Positions 15,263 through 21,892 of a stretch of 21,892 bases of DNA are shown here, one piece after another. The stretch is from UBA9647 sp049522195 (lineage in GTDB: Bacteria; Bacteroidota; Ignavibacteria; UBA10030). The notes beneath the pieces are model-generated. The model had not been told where the DNA came from. It did no database searches and saw only the letters and a list, made by a program, of their open reading frames with translations. The stretch is from positions 1 through 21,892 of the forward strand of contig JBEKOB010000069.1 in assembly GCA_049522195.1 (NCBI GenBank), in the 5' to 3' direction. The position numbers were made by a program, and so were the translations under genes. Position 1 is the first letter of the stretch; each line of letters opens with the position of its first letter.

Positions 15263-16687
15263 GTGAACATGAATGATGCTCAACTGAAAGAACTGGTAGA
15301 GCAGGTTGTTCGCCAGGTTGTGCAGCAACTTGAAAGCCCAACGGTTGCGTCGAGTGGCGGAAAAGGCAACTGGGGTGTCTTCGACGACATGAACGATGCC
15401 GTCGAAGCGGCATATGTGGCCTTTCAGTCCTACAAGACGCGCAGCAAGCAGTGCAGGAAGAAAATCATCGATGCAGTGCGGCAGATGACGCTGGATCACA
15501 AGGAAGAACTTGCGAGGATGACAGTAGAAGAGACCCGGATGGGGCGTGTGGACCACAAGATCGCGAAACTCATCAACGCCGCGGAGCACAGCCCCGGCGT
15601 CGAGTATCTGCAACCGCAGGCATGGTCGGGACGCAATGGGTTGGCACTGGATGAATACGCGCCATTCGGGGTCATCGGCAACATTACCCCGGCAACGCAC
15701 CCGGGTCCCACGATGATCAACAACATCATCATTCAGCTCGCAGGCGGAAATACAATAGCGTTCAACCCGCATCCAGCTGCCAAACGGGTCAACGCCAGGG
15801 TCATACAGCTTGCAAACCAGTACATGGTGAAAGCTGATGCTCCCCAAAACCTCGTCACCTGTGTCGCCGAACCGACGCTCGAAACTGCAAAAACGCTCTT
15901 CAACCACGAACATATCGATCTCCTGTCTGTGACTGGCGGACCCGAGATGGTTGCGATGGCGATGAATTGCCCCAAAAAGGTCATCGCGGCAGGACCTGGA
16001 AATCCACCGGTATTGATCGACGAAACGGCCGATTTGACGCTGGCAGCGACCGAAATCACACGAAGCGCAAGCTACGACAACAACGTCCTGTGCATAGCGG
16101 AAAAGGAAATCTTTGTTGTCGAGTCAGTTTTCGAACAGTTTATGGGAGAGATGCAAAAGACCGGCAATGTGCGATTGACCCCGAGTCAAATGGACGCTCT
16201 GGCAAAAATCGCATTGCAACAATCCGGTAAGCACTGGCTCATTGGCCGCGATTATGTTGGACGGAATGCAAATGTGCTCGCAAAGGCAATCGGGCTCAAT
16301 CTCTCCGACGATGTACCGCTCCTTTTCGGCGAAACCGACCGCCAGCATCCGTGGGTCGTTGCCGAGCAGATGACTTCGTGCATTCCGGTCATCAGAGTCA
16401 AAGACTTTGAAGATGGGCTGCAGGCCTCGCTGAAGGCAGAGCATGGCTTCAGGCATACTGCGAGCATTTTCACGCGGGATATGAACCGCGCCACAAAATA
16501 CACGCGCGTGCTGGACTGCGACGTTCAAACCATCAACGGCGGAACGCTGCGGGGAGATGGCGGGGATCTGGGCGAAGGATACTTCTCCCACACGATTGCG
16601 ACACCGACCGGAGAAGGAATCTGTACTCCTTTGAATTTTGTCCGCAAGCGCCGCATTATGACACATGGCGCACTACGATTTGTCTAA
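15263..16687 (+). CDS. pduP: CoA-acylating aldehyde dehydrogenase (PduP-like, BMC lumen enzyme)
   Basis: This 474-aa NAD-dependent enzyme oxidises an aldehyde and CoA to acyl-CoA inside the shell. The catalytic Cys is C277 (DNNVLCIAEKE). The substrate/cofactor regions APFGVIGNITPATHPGPTMI and GPGNPPVLID are those of the EutE/PduP family. The N-terminal 25 residues form an amphipathic helix (NDAQLKELVEQVVRQVVQQL), a classic encapsulation peptide, followed by a linker. The start is GTG at 15263 with GAGG 6 nt before it; an ATG two codons later is possible. With the sugar-phosphate aldolase in the operon the substrate is most likely L-lactaldehyde, giving lactyl-CoA for PduL. It uses NAD+ and CoA that must be regenerated in the lumen. 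Confidence 0.96.
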   Translation: MNMNDAQLKELVEQVVRQVVQQLESPTVASSGGKGNWGVFDDMNDAVEAAYVAFQSYKTRSKQCRKKIIDAVRQMTLDHKEELARMTVEETRMGRVDHKIAKLINAAEHSPGVEYLQPQAWSGRNGLALDEYAPFGVIGNITPATHPGPTMINNIIIQLAGGNTIAFNPHPAAKRVNARVIQLANQYMVKADAPQNLVTCVAEPTLETAKTLFNHEHIDLLSVTGGPEMVAMAMNCPKKVIAAGPGNPPVLIDETADLTLAATEITRSASYDNNVLCIAEKEIFVVESVFEQFMGEMQKTGNVRLTPSQMDALAKIALQQSGKHWLIGRDYVGRNANVLAKAIGLNLSDDVPLLFGETDRQHPWVVAEQMTSCIPVIRVKDFEDGLQASLKAEHGFRHTASIFTRDMNRATKYTRVLDCDVQTINGGTLRGDGGDLGEGYFSHTIATPTGEGICTPLNFVRKRRIMTHGALRFV

Positions 16688-16720
16688 CCATACATATCAT
16701 TGCAGTGAGGAGATAATACA

Positions 16721-16996
16721 ATGGCAGCAAAAAGCGCAATCGGGATTCTGGAGACAAAAGGATTTGCCCCGTTGGTTCAGGGTGCAGACGCTGCGATCAA
16801 AGCGGCCAACGTGGAATTGGTGGAATGGCGTCAGGTTGGAAGCGGATACGTTTCGTTTCTGATCGAAGGGGACGTCGCATCCGTTCGTTCTGCAATCGAA
16901 GCAGGCGCAGACGCCGCTTCCAAGATCGGCGAGGTTGTTTCACAGCTGGTTATTCCCCGTCCGGTCGAAGAAATCGAAAAGTCACTCAAAGGCTGA
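16721..16996 (+). CDS. BMC hexameric shell protein (BMC-H 3)
   Basis: This 91-aa single BMC domain (AIGILETKGFAPLVQGADAA) has pore loop QVGSGY and a canonical VIPRPVEEIEKSLKG end. GAGGAG lies 8 nt before the ATG. The 33-bp gap after the aldehyde dehydrogenase gene is the largest inside the packed part of the operon. Its pore differs from both BMC-H 1 (Ala/Phe) and BMC-H 2 (Gly/Arg), so the three hexamers are unlikely to be redundant. Six base pairs separate it from the next BMC-P gene. Confidence 0.95.
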   Translation: MAAKSAIGILETKGFAPLVQGADAAIKAANVELVEWRQVGSGYVSFLIEGDVASVRSAIEAGADAASKIGEVVSQLVIPRPVEEIEKSLKG

Positions 16997-17002
16997 CAAC
17001 CT

Positions 17003-17290
17003 ATGATATTCGCGAAAGTAGTCGGAACGGTCATCTCGACTCAGAAGGACCAAAACCTCAACGGGAAGAAGCTTCTTTTGTGCAAAGAGGTCGACCACCG
17101 GGGGAAGCCTCTGAGCACATACCACGTCGCCGTCGACGCGGTGCAGGCAGGTGAGGGATGTTTCGTACTTCTATCGTACGGCTCCTCTGCCCGCATGACC
17201 GAGGTCACCAAGAACGCGCCGATCGACGCGGTCATCATGGCCATCATCGACGATCTTCAGATCACACACTCCACTCAAGGTCGGAAATGA
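17003..17290 (+). CDS. eutN: BMC pentameric vertex protein (BMC-P 2)
   Basis: This 95-aa EutN/CcmL-type protein is the most canonical of the four in this window: MIFAKVVGTVISTQKDQNLN at the start, then VDAVQAGEGCFVLLSYGSSA with the invariant GSSAR turn. Its stop overlaps the start of the next BMC-P gene as ATGA, so the two are translationally coupled. It is likely the standard vertex pentamer. Confidence 0.94.
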   Translation: MIFAKVVGTVISTQKDQNLNGKKLLLCKEVDHRGKPLSTYHVAVDAVQAGEGCFVLLSYGSSARMTEVTKNAPIDAVIMAIIDDLQITHSTQGRK

Positions 17291-17550
17291 AGCTTGGGAT
17301 TGTGATTGGGGTCGTCTGGGCCTCGAAAAAGACAGCCGAATTGAAGGGATGCCGTCTCTCCATCGTCCAACCGGTTTCGTCGGACATGAAAGAGACTGAT
17401 CTCCCGATTGTCGCAGCGGATCCCTTGAACCTCGCCACGGGGGGCGACACCGTTGTCTATGTGACAAGCACAGACGCAACGCAGGCTTTTGCAGACGGCT
17501 TCGCGCCGGTCAATGCCAGTATTGTGGAATTGGTGGAGGAGATCGCCTGA
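17287..17550 (+). CDS. Divergent BMC pentameric protein (BMC-P 3)
   Basis: This 87-aa EutN/CcmL-like protein is recognised by its start (MKLGIVIGVVWASKKTAELK), the strand RLSIVQPV and its place between two other BMC-P genes. The hallmark region is altered: ADPLNLATGGDTVVYVTSTD replaces the D-x-x-x-AG-x-GD...GSSAR pattern, so the conserved Ser-Ala-Arg turn is missing. The usual frame caller merges it with an upstream open stretch; the ATG at 17287, overlapping the previous stop, gives the correct family start. It ends in TGATG, shared with the next gene. Confidence 0.88.
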   Translation: MKLGIVIGVVWASKKTAELKGCRLSIVQPVSSDMKETDLPIVAADPLNLATGGDTVVYVTSTDATQAFADGFAPVNASIVELVEEIA

Positions 17551-17825
17551 TGTTCCTCGCACGGGTCGAAAAAAAGATTGTTTCGTCGGCAAAGCACAAG
17601 GCGTATGACGGCAAGACCGTCTATGTCGTTCAACCGGTGAATCCCGACGGGAAACCCAAAGGAGCAGAATGGGTCGCCGTCGACTATGTGGGTGCCAACA
17701 TCGGCGACATCGTCGTGTGCGGCGGAGCCCCGGGTGTTGCACGGGATGTCTTCCAAATGGACCTCGCGCCGATCAGGACACTGATCATGGCAATTGTTGA
17801 TCGAATCGAGTACACGGATATGTAG
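17550..17825 (+). CDS. Divergent BMC pentameric protein (BMC-P 4)
   Basis: This 91-aa EutN/CcmL-type protein starts MFLARVEKKIVSSAKHKAYD. The core VDYVGANIGDIVVCGGAPGV followed by ARD keeps the GD and the AR but lengthens the GSSAR turn to GGAPGVAR. The first base of its ATG is the last base of the preceding TGA. It closes a run of three overlapping BMC-P genes and is followed after 17 bp by the PduS-like gene. Having four BMC-P types suggests vertices of different composition. Confidence 0.92.
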   Translation: MFLARVEKKIVSSAKHKAYDGKTVYVVQPVNPDGKPKGAEWVAVDYVGANIGDIVVCGGAPGVARDVFQMDLAPIRTLIMAIVDRIEYTDM

Positions 17826-17842
17826 CGGCAAGGAGCTTGTTG

Positions 17843-19141
17843 TTGACTATCAACGAGATTCAGAGTTTTGGTATCATCGGCGCCGGCGGTGCAGGATTTC
17901 CCACCCACGTCAAGCTGAATTCCAACCCCGACACGATCATCATGAACGCGGCGGAATGCGAGCCGTTGCTGCACAAAGATATGCAAATCCTTCGCAACCA
18001 CGGCGACGAAGTGCTGGAAGGATTCAAGATCGCGATGCAACTCACCGGTGCCCGGGAAGGAATCATCGGGATCAAGGACAAGCATCACGAAGAAATCGAG
18101 TTGTTGGAATCCAGGGTGTCGGGTAATTGCAGGGTTCAACCGATCGATGATGTGTATCCCGCCGGCGATGAAGTAACGCTCATTTACATGACGACGGGGA
18201 GAATCGTGCCTCCAGGCGCTCTGCCGCTCTCGGTGGGCTGCGTTGTCCAGAATGTCGAGACGCTCTACAATATCGGCGCGAACAAGCCGGTAGTGAGCAA
18301 GTTCATCTCCGTTGCCGGTGCAGTGGAAGAACCCGCCACCGTCGAGGTCCCGGTCGGAACATCGTACGCGGAGGTGCTCTCGCATTTCAAGATAACCGCC
18401 GACGAGTATGTGGTCCGATCCGGAGGCCTGATGATGGGGGTACTCGAACAGGACCTCAACACTGTCGTGTCGAAACGGACCTCGGCTCTCATTGTCCTCC
18501 CGGCAGATCACTATTGCGTGACGATGTACCGGCGGTTCAGCACTGACCATGCAGTCGACATCATCGCGAAGGCCGGATGCGATCAGTGTTCGTTCTGCAC
18601 TGAACTGTGTCCGAGATACCTGCTCGGACATCCGGTCCGACCTGAATTGGCGATGCGTAACCGAATGTTCACGCGGGAGGACCTTCCGCTGACAAACCCG
18701 GGGAACCTCTCCTGCTGCGAGTGCAATCTCTGCACGATGTATGCGTGCCCCGAGGGCTTGGATCCGAAAGGCGCAACACTCATCGACAAGCGATTGGCGA
18801 AGTCACAGAAAACGACTTGGAGCGGAGAGCGACCAGCGATTCATCCGATGTTTGAGTACCGCAAAGTGCCGGTGAAAAAGCTGAAGCAGCGGCTCGACGT
18901 CACCATGTTCCGCGACGAAGGTCCGCTCAAACAGCTGAACATCCACCCGAATCTTGTTCGCGTACCCCTTCATCAACACTCTGGAACACCAGCCCGACCT
19001 GTTGTGAAGGAAGGGGACCGCGTGAAGAAGTACGAAATGATCGGCAATGCATCCTCGAAGATCTCCTGTACGGTGCATGCGTCAATCGACGGAATTGTGA
19101 GGAAGATTACGGATGATGAAATTATTATTGAGAGAGTTTGA
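17843..19141 (+). CDS. pduS: PduS-like RnfC-domain Fe-S flavoprotein
   Basis: This 432-aa NADH-oxidising electron-transfer protein has N-terminal RnfC-like nucleotide/flavin motifs (GIIGAGGAGFPTHVKL, AAECEPLLHKDMQ), a central SLBB-like region, and two 4Fe-4S motifs: CDQCSFCTELCP (about residues 246-257) and CCECNLCTMYACP (about 291-303). A C-terminal barrel-like segment (HQHSGTPARPVVKEGDRVKK) completes it. Three TTG codons follow AGGAG in a row; the third (17843) has a 7-nt spacer and is preferred. In Pdu systems PduS reduces cobalamin and contacts PduT. Here no B12 enzyme is visible, so NADH oxidation with electron export is the more likely job. It is coupled by a 1-bp overlap to the tandem BMC gene. 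Confidence 0.94.
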   Translation: MTINEIQSFGIIGAGGAGFPTHVKLNSNPDTIIMNAAECEPLLHKDMQILRNHGDEVLEGFKIAMQLTGAREGIIGIKDKHHEEIELLESRVSGNCRVQPIDDVYPAGDEVTLIYMTTGRIVPPGALPLSVGCVVQNVETLYNIGANKPVVSKFISVAGAVEEPATVEVPVGTSYAEVLSHFKITADEYVVRSGGLMMGVLEQDLNTVVSKRTSALIVLPADHYCVTMYRRFSTDHAVDIIAKAGCDQCSFCTELCPRYLLGHPVRPELAMRNRMFTREDLPLTNPGNLSCCECNLCTMYACPEGLDPKGATLIDKRLAKSQKTTWSGERPAIHPMFEYRKVPVKKLKQRLDVTMFRDEGPLKQLNIHPNLVRVPLHQHSGTPARPVVKEGDRVKKYEMIGNASSKISCTVHASIDGIVRKITDDEIIIERV

Positions 19142-19710
19142 TGGAAACGAGAGACGCGCTCGGCATTATTGAGTTGGCGAGCATCTTCAAAGGGTACCAT
19201 GTTCAGGATGAAGTACTGAAATCTGCGAACGTGGAAAAGTTGGTCGCGAGATCGATCTGCTCCGGCAAGTATTTGATGATCATACGCGGAACCGTCGCTG
19301 ACGTAGAAACGGCAATCAATATCGCACGCGAGGTCGGAGGCTTTTCTGTTGTCAATCTGACTGTCATACCCAAGGTGGATCCCCGCGTGTTCCCCGCGAT
19401 CACCGGCACAACAATGCTGCAGACGGAATCCGGTGCGAAAGTCCCGGCGATGCTCATCATCGAGACCTTTTCCGTAGCCTCAGCGATCAAAGCTGCCGAT
19501 TGCGCAGTCAAAGAAGCCGACCTGGATCTCATCAGGGTGCATATTGCGATGGCTATTGGCGGGAAAGGGATCGTCGTGATGACCGGCGATATCGCCCCGT
19601 TGGAAGCTGCTGTACACCCGGCGGTAGAATCGGTGAAGGAAGACGGCATGCTGGCAGGGTATGTGCTCATCAGAAATCCACACGAAGACGTTCTACGAGA
19701 TTTGATATAG
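19141..19710 (+). CDS. pduT: PduT-like tandem-domain BMC shell protein (BMC-T) with Fe-S-type Cys
   Basis: This 189-aa protein has two BMC domains in tandem: ALGIIELASIFKGYHVQDEV in the first half and MLIIETFSVASAIKAADCAV in the second. It forms trimers that replace hexamers in the facets. The first-domain pore loop is ARSICSGKYL with Cys40. Salmonella PduT carries a Cys in the same loop (C38), where three copies hold a 4Fe-4S cluster in the central pore. The start ATG shares its A with the PduS stop codon; the frame's TTG one codon earlier is rejected. The gene order PduS-PduT and the coupled translation support a functional pair passing electrons across the shell. Confidence 0.93.
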   Translation: METRDALGIIELASIFKGYHVQDEVLKSANVEKLVARSICSGKYLMIIRGTVADVETAINIAREVGGFSVVNLTVIPKVDPRVFPAITGTTMLQTESGAKVPAMLIIETFSVASAIKAADCAVKEADLDLIRVHIAMAIGGKGIVVMTGDIAPLEAAVHPAVESVKEDGMLAGYVLIRNPHEDVLRDLI

Positions 19711-19724
19711 AAGGGAAAGACGCG

Positions 19725-20516
19725 ATGCAGGATGAAATGGAGTTGCGAAGGCTGATTGTCGAGATTGGCAAGCGAATTTGGACCCGCGGATACGTGGCGT
19801 CAAACGACGGGAACATCACTGCTGTCTTGAACGATCGCGAATTGCTCACAACCCCCACGGGGGTGAGCAAAGGATTCATGACTACCGACATGATATTGAA
19901 AGTCGACAGGACAGGAAAAGCTCTTTCCAGCAGCTCGAAATTCCGTCCATCAAGCGAAGTGAAGTTGCACCTGGAAGTATACAAGACTCGGCCTGATATT
20001 AAGGGTGTTATTCATGCACATCCCCCGTACGCCACAAGTTTTGCAGTGGCCGGAATTCCTCTCAACAAGTGCGTTCTTCCTGAAGCGATTATTGTGATCG
20101 GAGCTGTCCCCCTGGCACCGTACGGGCTCCCTTCAAGCATGGAGCTTCCGGACAGTATTCGCGACCTCATAAAGAACTCCGATGCTGTACTTCTCCAGAA
20201 TCATGGTACTCTGACGCTTGGGAGTGATGTTCTGAACGCGTATCACAAACTGGAAACGCTCGAGCACACGGCAAGTATTGTCTGGAAAGCCATCCAGCTG
20301 GGTAACATGAACGTTCTTCCGGAAAGGGAACGGGACCGTTTGATGACGCTGCGCGAAAAATTCAACCTGCCGGGTCGCGTCACGACGTGCGACGCAACCC
20401 CCATGCCAAGCAGCCCGTCGGAGTCGTACGAAACACATTCATCCCATGATACCATCAGCGAACAGAAGATCCGCCAGATTGCAGAACAGGTAATAGCAAA
20501 ACTCTCGAAGCGCTAA
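19725..20516 (+). CDS. fucA: Class II sugar-phosphate aldolase (fuculose/rhamnulose-1-phosphate type) with C-terminal targeting peptide
   Basis: This 263-aa Zn-dependent aldolase most likely cleaves L-fuculose-1-P or L-rhamnulose-1-P to DHAP and L-lactaldehyde. The active-site residues are E78 (SSEVKLHLEVY) and the Zn ligands H97 and H99 (GVIHAHPPYATS) and H160 (LLQNHGTLTLG). The catalytic domain ends near residue 215. A Pro/Ser/His-rich linker and a terminal amphipathic helix (TISEQKIRQIAEQVIAKLSK) follow, the form of a C-terminal encapsulation peptide. The ATG at 19725 is chosen because family homology starts there; the open frame upstream overlaps the BMC-T gene. This gene defines the substrate class of the compartment. 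Fuculose versus rhamnulose cannot be decided from sequence alone. Confidence 0.93.
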   Translation: MQDEMELRRLIVEIGKRIWTRGYVASNDGNITAVLNDRELLTTPTGVSKGFMTTDMILKVDRTGKALSSSSKFRPSSEVKLHLEVYKTRPDIKGVIHAHPPYATSFAVAGIPLNKCVLPEAIIVIGAVPLAPYGLPSSMELPDSIRDLIKNSDAVLLQNHGTLTLGSDVLNAYHKLETLEHTASIVWKAIQLGNMNVLPERERDRLMTLREKFNLPGRVTTCDATPMPSSPSESYETHSSHDTISEQKIRQIAEQVIAKLSKR

Positions 20517-20540
20517 GCGAAGGCATTGGAATCCGGAGCA

Positions 20541-20636
20541 AAATCCTAAATCCGAATACCGAAACACGAGACAAATCCTAAACTCGAATACCGAAAGACG
20601 AAATAAATCCGAAAACTGAATATCGAAACACAAAAT
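20541..20636. repeat. Three tandem copies of a 32-bp unit
   Basis: Units at 20541-20572, 20573-20604 and 20605-20636 share the frame AAATCC-TAAA-xxxGAATACCGAAA-xACgAxAx and differ at a few positions; the third is the most diverged. Units follow each other without spacers, so this is not a CRISPR array. The block lies in the 219-bp gap between the aldolase and kinase genes. Similar degenerate AAATCCGAAA-type intergenic repeats are common in Planctomycetes and related genomes. Confidence 0.8.
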
Positions 20637-20709
20637 GGTTTGTTCGGGAATTGGTGCTTCGGATTTCGCATTTCTTTCGGATTTGGGTTTTCGGATTTCG
20701 AGTTTTGTG
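20637..20709. repeat. Inverted-orientation arm of the same repeat family
   Basis: TTCGGATTT occurs three times (about 20658, 20676 and 20690), the reverse complement of the AAATCCGAA core of the tandem units just upstream. Together the two blocks form an imperfect inverted repeat of about 170 bp that could fold into a long AT-rich hairpin between the aldolase and kinase genes. This may attenuate read-through into the kinase gene. Confidence 0.6.
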
Positions 20710-20735
20710 CCAGAATCACCGAGCGGTGACACTTT

Positions 20736-21892
20736 ATGACCCTCCTCATTGCTAACCCGGGCAGCACCTCGTTCAAATGTAAACTGTACGATCTGACGAC
20801 CATGAAGGTCCTGTTCCAGGCGAACGTGGAGCGAATCGGCGACAAGGAAGGGATCTACACATTCAATCGTACCGGTGAGGAGAAGATCGAACGCAAGCAG
20901 CCCGTGCCCGATTACAACGTTGCCGTCAACCTGACCCTTACTTCGATGAAGGAAGCGCACCTTATCGACAATCTCGCCGCTATCGGGTTCAAGACGGTTC
21001 ATGCGAAAGGCGTTACCGGCTGCGTTGAATTGACAGACGATGTGCTTAAAGCAATGGAGGCATATCGCTCGCTCGCGCCCGTTCATACAGATATTTATCT
21101 GCTGGCAATTTCTGTTTTCAAAAGTCTCCTTCCATCGATCCCGCGAGTTGGGCTCTTCGAAACCCATTTCCACGTGAACATTCCTCCCGAGGCGTATCTG
21201 TACGCAATCCCTTATGAGTATTACGAGAAGCATGGGATTCGCAAGTACGGTTTTCACGGAGCGTCTCATCGGTACATCGGCATGCGGGCGAAGGAATTGT
21301 TTGGCGCACAAAAAGTAATTTCCTGCCACCTCGGAGGAAGCTCTTCGATTTGCGCGATCAAAGACGGATGGTCTATCGATACCTCAATGGGGATGAGTCC
21401 GCAGAGCGGATTGCCGAACGCGAAACGTGTCGGCGATCTTGACCCGTTTGGCCTGTTGTATCTGATGGAACAGGAGAATCTCTCAGTGCAACAGGTCGGC
21501 AAAATCTTGATGTCCAAAGGAGGGATCTACGGAATCTCGGGGACCAGCGGTGATTTTCGGGATATCGAACAAGGGATGGATAACGGGGACAAGCGATCCG
21601 AGCTTGCGTTCAAAACATTTGTGTATAATGTGAAGAGATACATCGGAGAGTACCTGGTGGCACTGAATGGTGCAGATTGCATCGTGTTCACAGCCGGTGC
21701 CGGGGAACACTCCGCCCGCCTCCGTAAAGCAATTGTCGCGAACATGGACAATCTCGGCATCGTGCTCGACGAGGACAAGAACAACGCCAACCCAAAAGAG
21801 GGCCTCATCTCACACGACACTTCCAGGATCAAAGTGGCGGTCATACCGACGAATGAAGAATACGTCGTGGCCTCTGAAGTGAAACGGTACCT
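20736..21892 (+). CDS. ackA: BMC-linked acetate kinase family enzyme, near complete (cut by window edge)
   Basis: 385 codons are visible with no stop; the end (VAVIPTNEEYVVASEVKRY) is close to the family C-terminus. The phosphate loop keeps N7, S10, S12 and K14 (LLIANPGSTSFKCKL). Also kept are H117 (APVHTD), H174 (GFHGASHRYI), R231 (AKRVGDLDP), the GAGEHS loop and IPTNEE. Two classic positions differ: the RVVHGG region is FKTVHAKG (Lys in the Arg91 position), and the FDTAFH motif is FETHFH (Glu for the catalytic Asp148 of Methanosarcina numbering). The probable reaction is lactyl- or acyl-phosphate plus ADP to acid plus ATP, the energy-yielding end of the compartment pathway, probably in the cytosol because I see no targeting helix in the visible part. 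Confidence 0.93.
   Translation, partial: MTLLIANPGSTSFKCKLYDLTTMKVLFQANVERIGDKEGIYTFNRTGEEKIERKQPVPDYNVAVNLTLTSMKEAHLIDNLAAIGFKTVHAKGVTGCVELTDDVLKAMEAYRSLAPVHTDIYLLAISVFKSLLPSIPRVGLFETHFHVNIPPEAYLYAIPYEYYEKHGIRKYGFHGASHRYIGMRAKELFGAQKVISCHLGGSSSICAIKDGWSIDTSMGMSPQSGLPNAKRVGDLDPFGLLYLMEQENLSVQQVGKILMSKGGIYGISGTSGDFRDIEQGMDNGDKRSELAFKTFVYNVKRYIGEYLVALNGADCIVFTAGAGEHSARLRKAIVANMDNLGIVLDEDKNNANPKEGLISHDTSRIKVAVIPTNEEYVVASEVKRY

Noticed and set aside
20541..20636. CRISPR array suggested by three 32-bp repeats
   Set aside because: The units are directly adjacent, with no spacers, and each copy has diverged. There is no cas gene in the window.
20439..21329. 296-aa minus-strand open frame opposite the acetokinase gene
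   Set aside because: It is antisense to a clear acetokinase gene and part of it is the translation of the intergenic repeats (FRLSVFEFRICLVFRYSDLG), a typical false ORF.

Overview
The window comes from a bacterium of moderate GC content with mostly strong AGGAG/GGAGG ribosome binding sites. The best clue to its lifestyle is a fucose/rhamnose-type bacterial microcompartment (BMC) operon together with large secreted glycoside-hydrolase-like proteins. This gene mix is known from Planctomycetes/Verrucomicrobia and from some Ignavibacteria/Bacteroidota-related and candidate-phylum genomes. I cannot place it more precisely without a search.

Region 1 (1-7233, all minus strand) is a stress/energy regulation island. 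Read in the direction of transcription it has four parts: (a) an AI-2E family transporter; (b) a PAS-GAF sensor kinase of the NarX/DosS type that overlaps a NarL/FixJ response regulator by 4 bp; (c) an operon of a DUF4404 protein, an HdeD-like membrane protein and a 6-phosphofructokinase that carries an in-frame TGA at codon 55; (d) an operon of a CheY-like receiver, a universal stress protein and an acetate-kinase-family gene cut by the window edge. Operons (c) and (d) are each preceded by a copy of the same ~91-bp non-coding element with a 19-bp inverted repeat. This points to one shared regulator, perhaps the adjacent NarL-type protein. The content resembles the DosR-type hypoxia/dormancy regulon.

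Region 2 (7501-12653, minus strand) holds a secreted GH123-like/DUF4091 protein, a DUF169 protein and a secreted beta-propeller protein with beta-sandwich modules. These probably act on extracellular polysaccharide. A 60-codon open frame without a normal start (9238-9420) and a featureless 409-bp gap lie between them.

Region 3 (12654-13286) is a divergent regulatory region. It contains several short palindromes, a 12-bp direct repeat and a terminator-like hairpin on the + strand.

Region 4 (13287-21892, plus strand) is a tightly packed BMC operon: pduL, BMC-P, a small protein with an encapsulation-peptide-like N-terminus, two BMC-H, CoA-acylating aldehyde dehydrogenase, a third BMC-H, three more BMC-P, a PduS/RnfC-like Fe-S flavoprotein, a PduT-like tandem BMC protein, a class II sugar-phosphate aldolase and an acetate-kinase-family gene running off the edge. 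The proposed route is: fuculose/rhamnulose-1-phosphate is cleaved to lactaldehyde and DHAP; lactaldehyde is oxidised to lactyl-CoA, then converted by PduL to lactyl-phosphate and by the kinase to lactate plus ATP. No B12 or glycyl-radical diol dehydratase is present, so the PduS/PduT Fe-S pair most likely handles NADH re-oxidation or electron export through the shell. A block of three 32-bp tandem repeats with an inverted arm separates the aldolase from the kinase.
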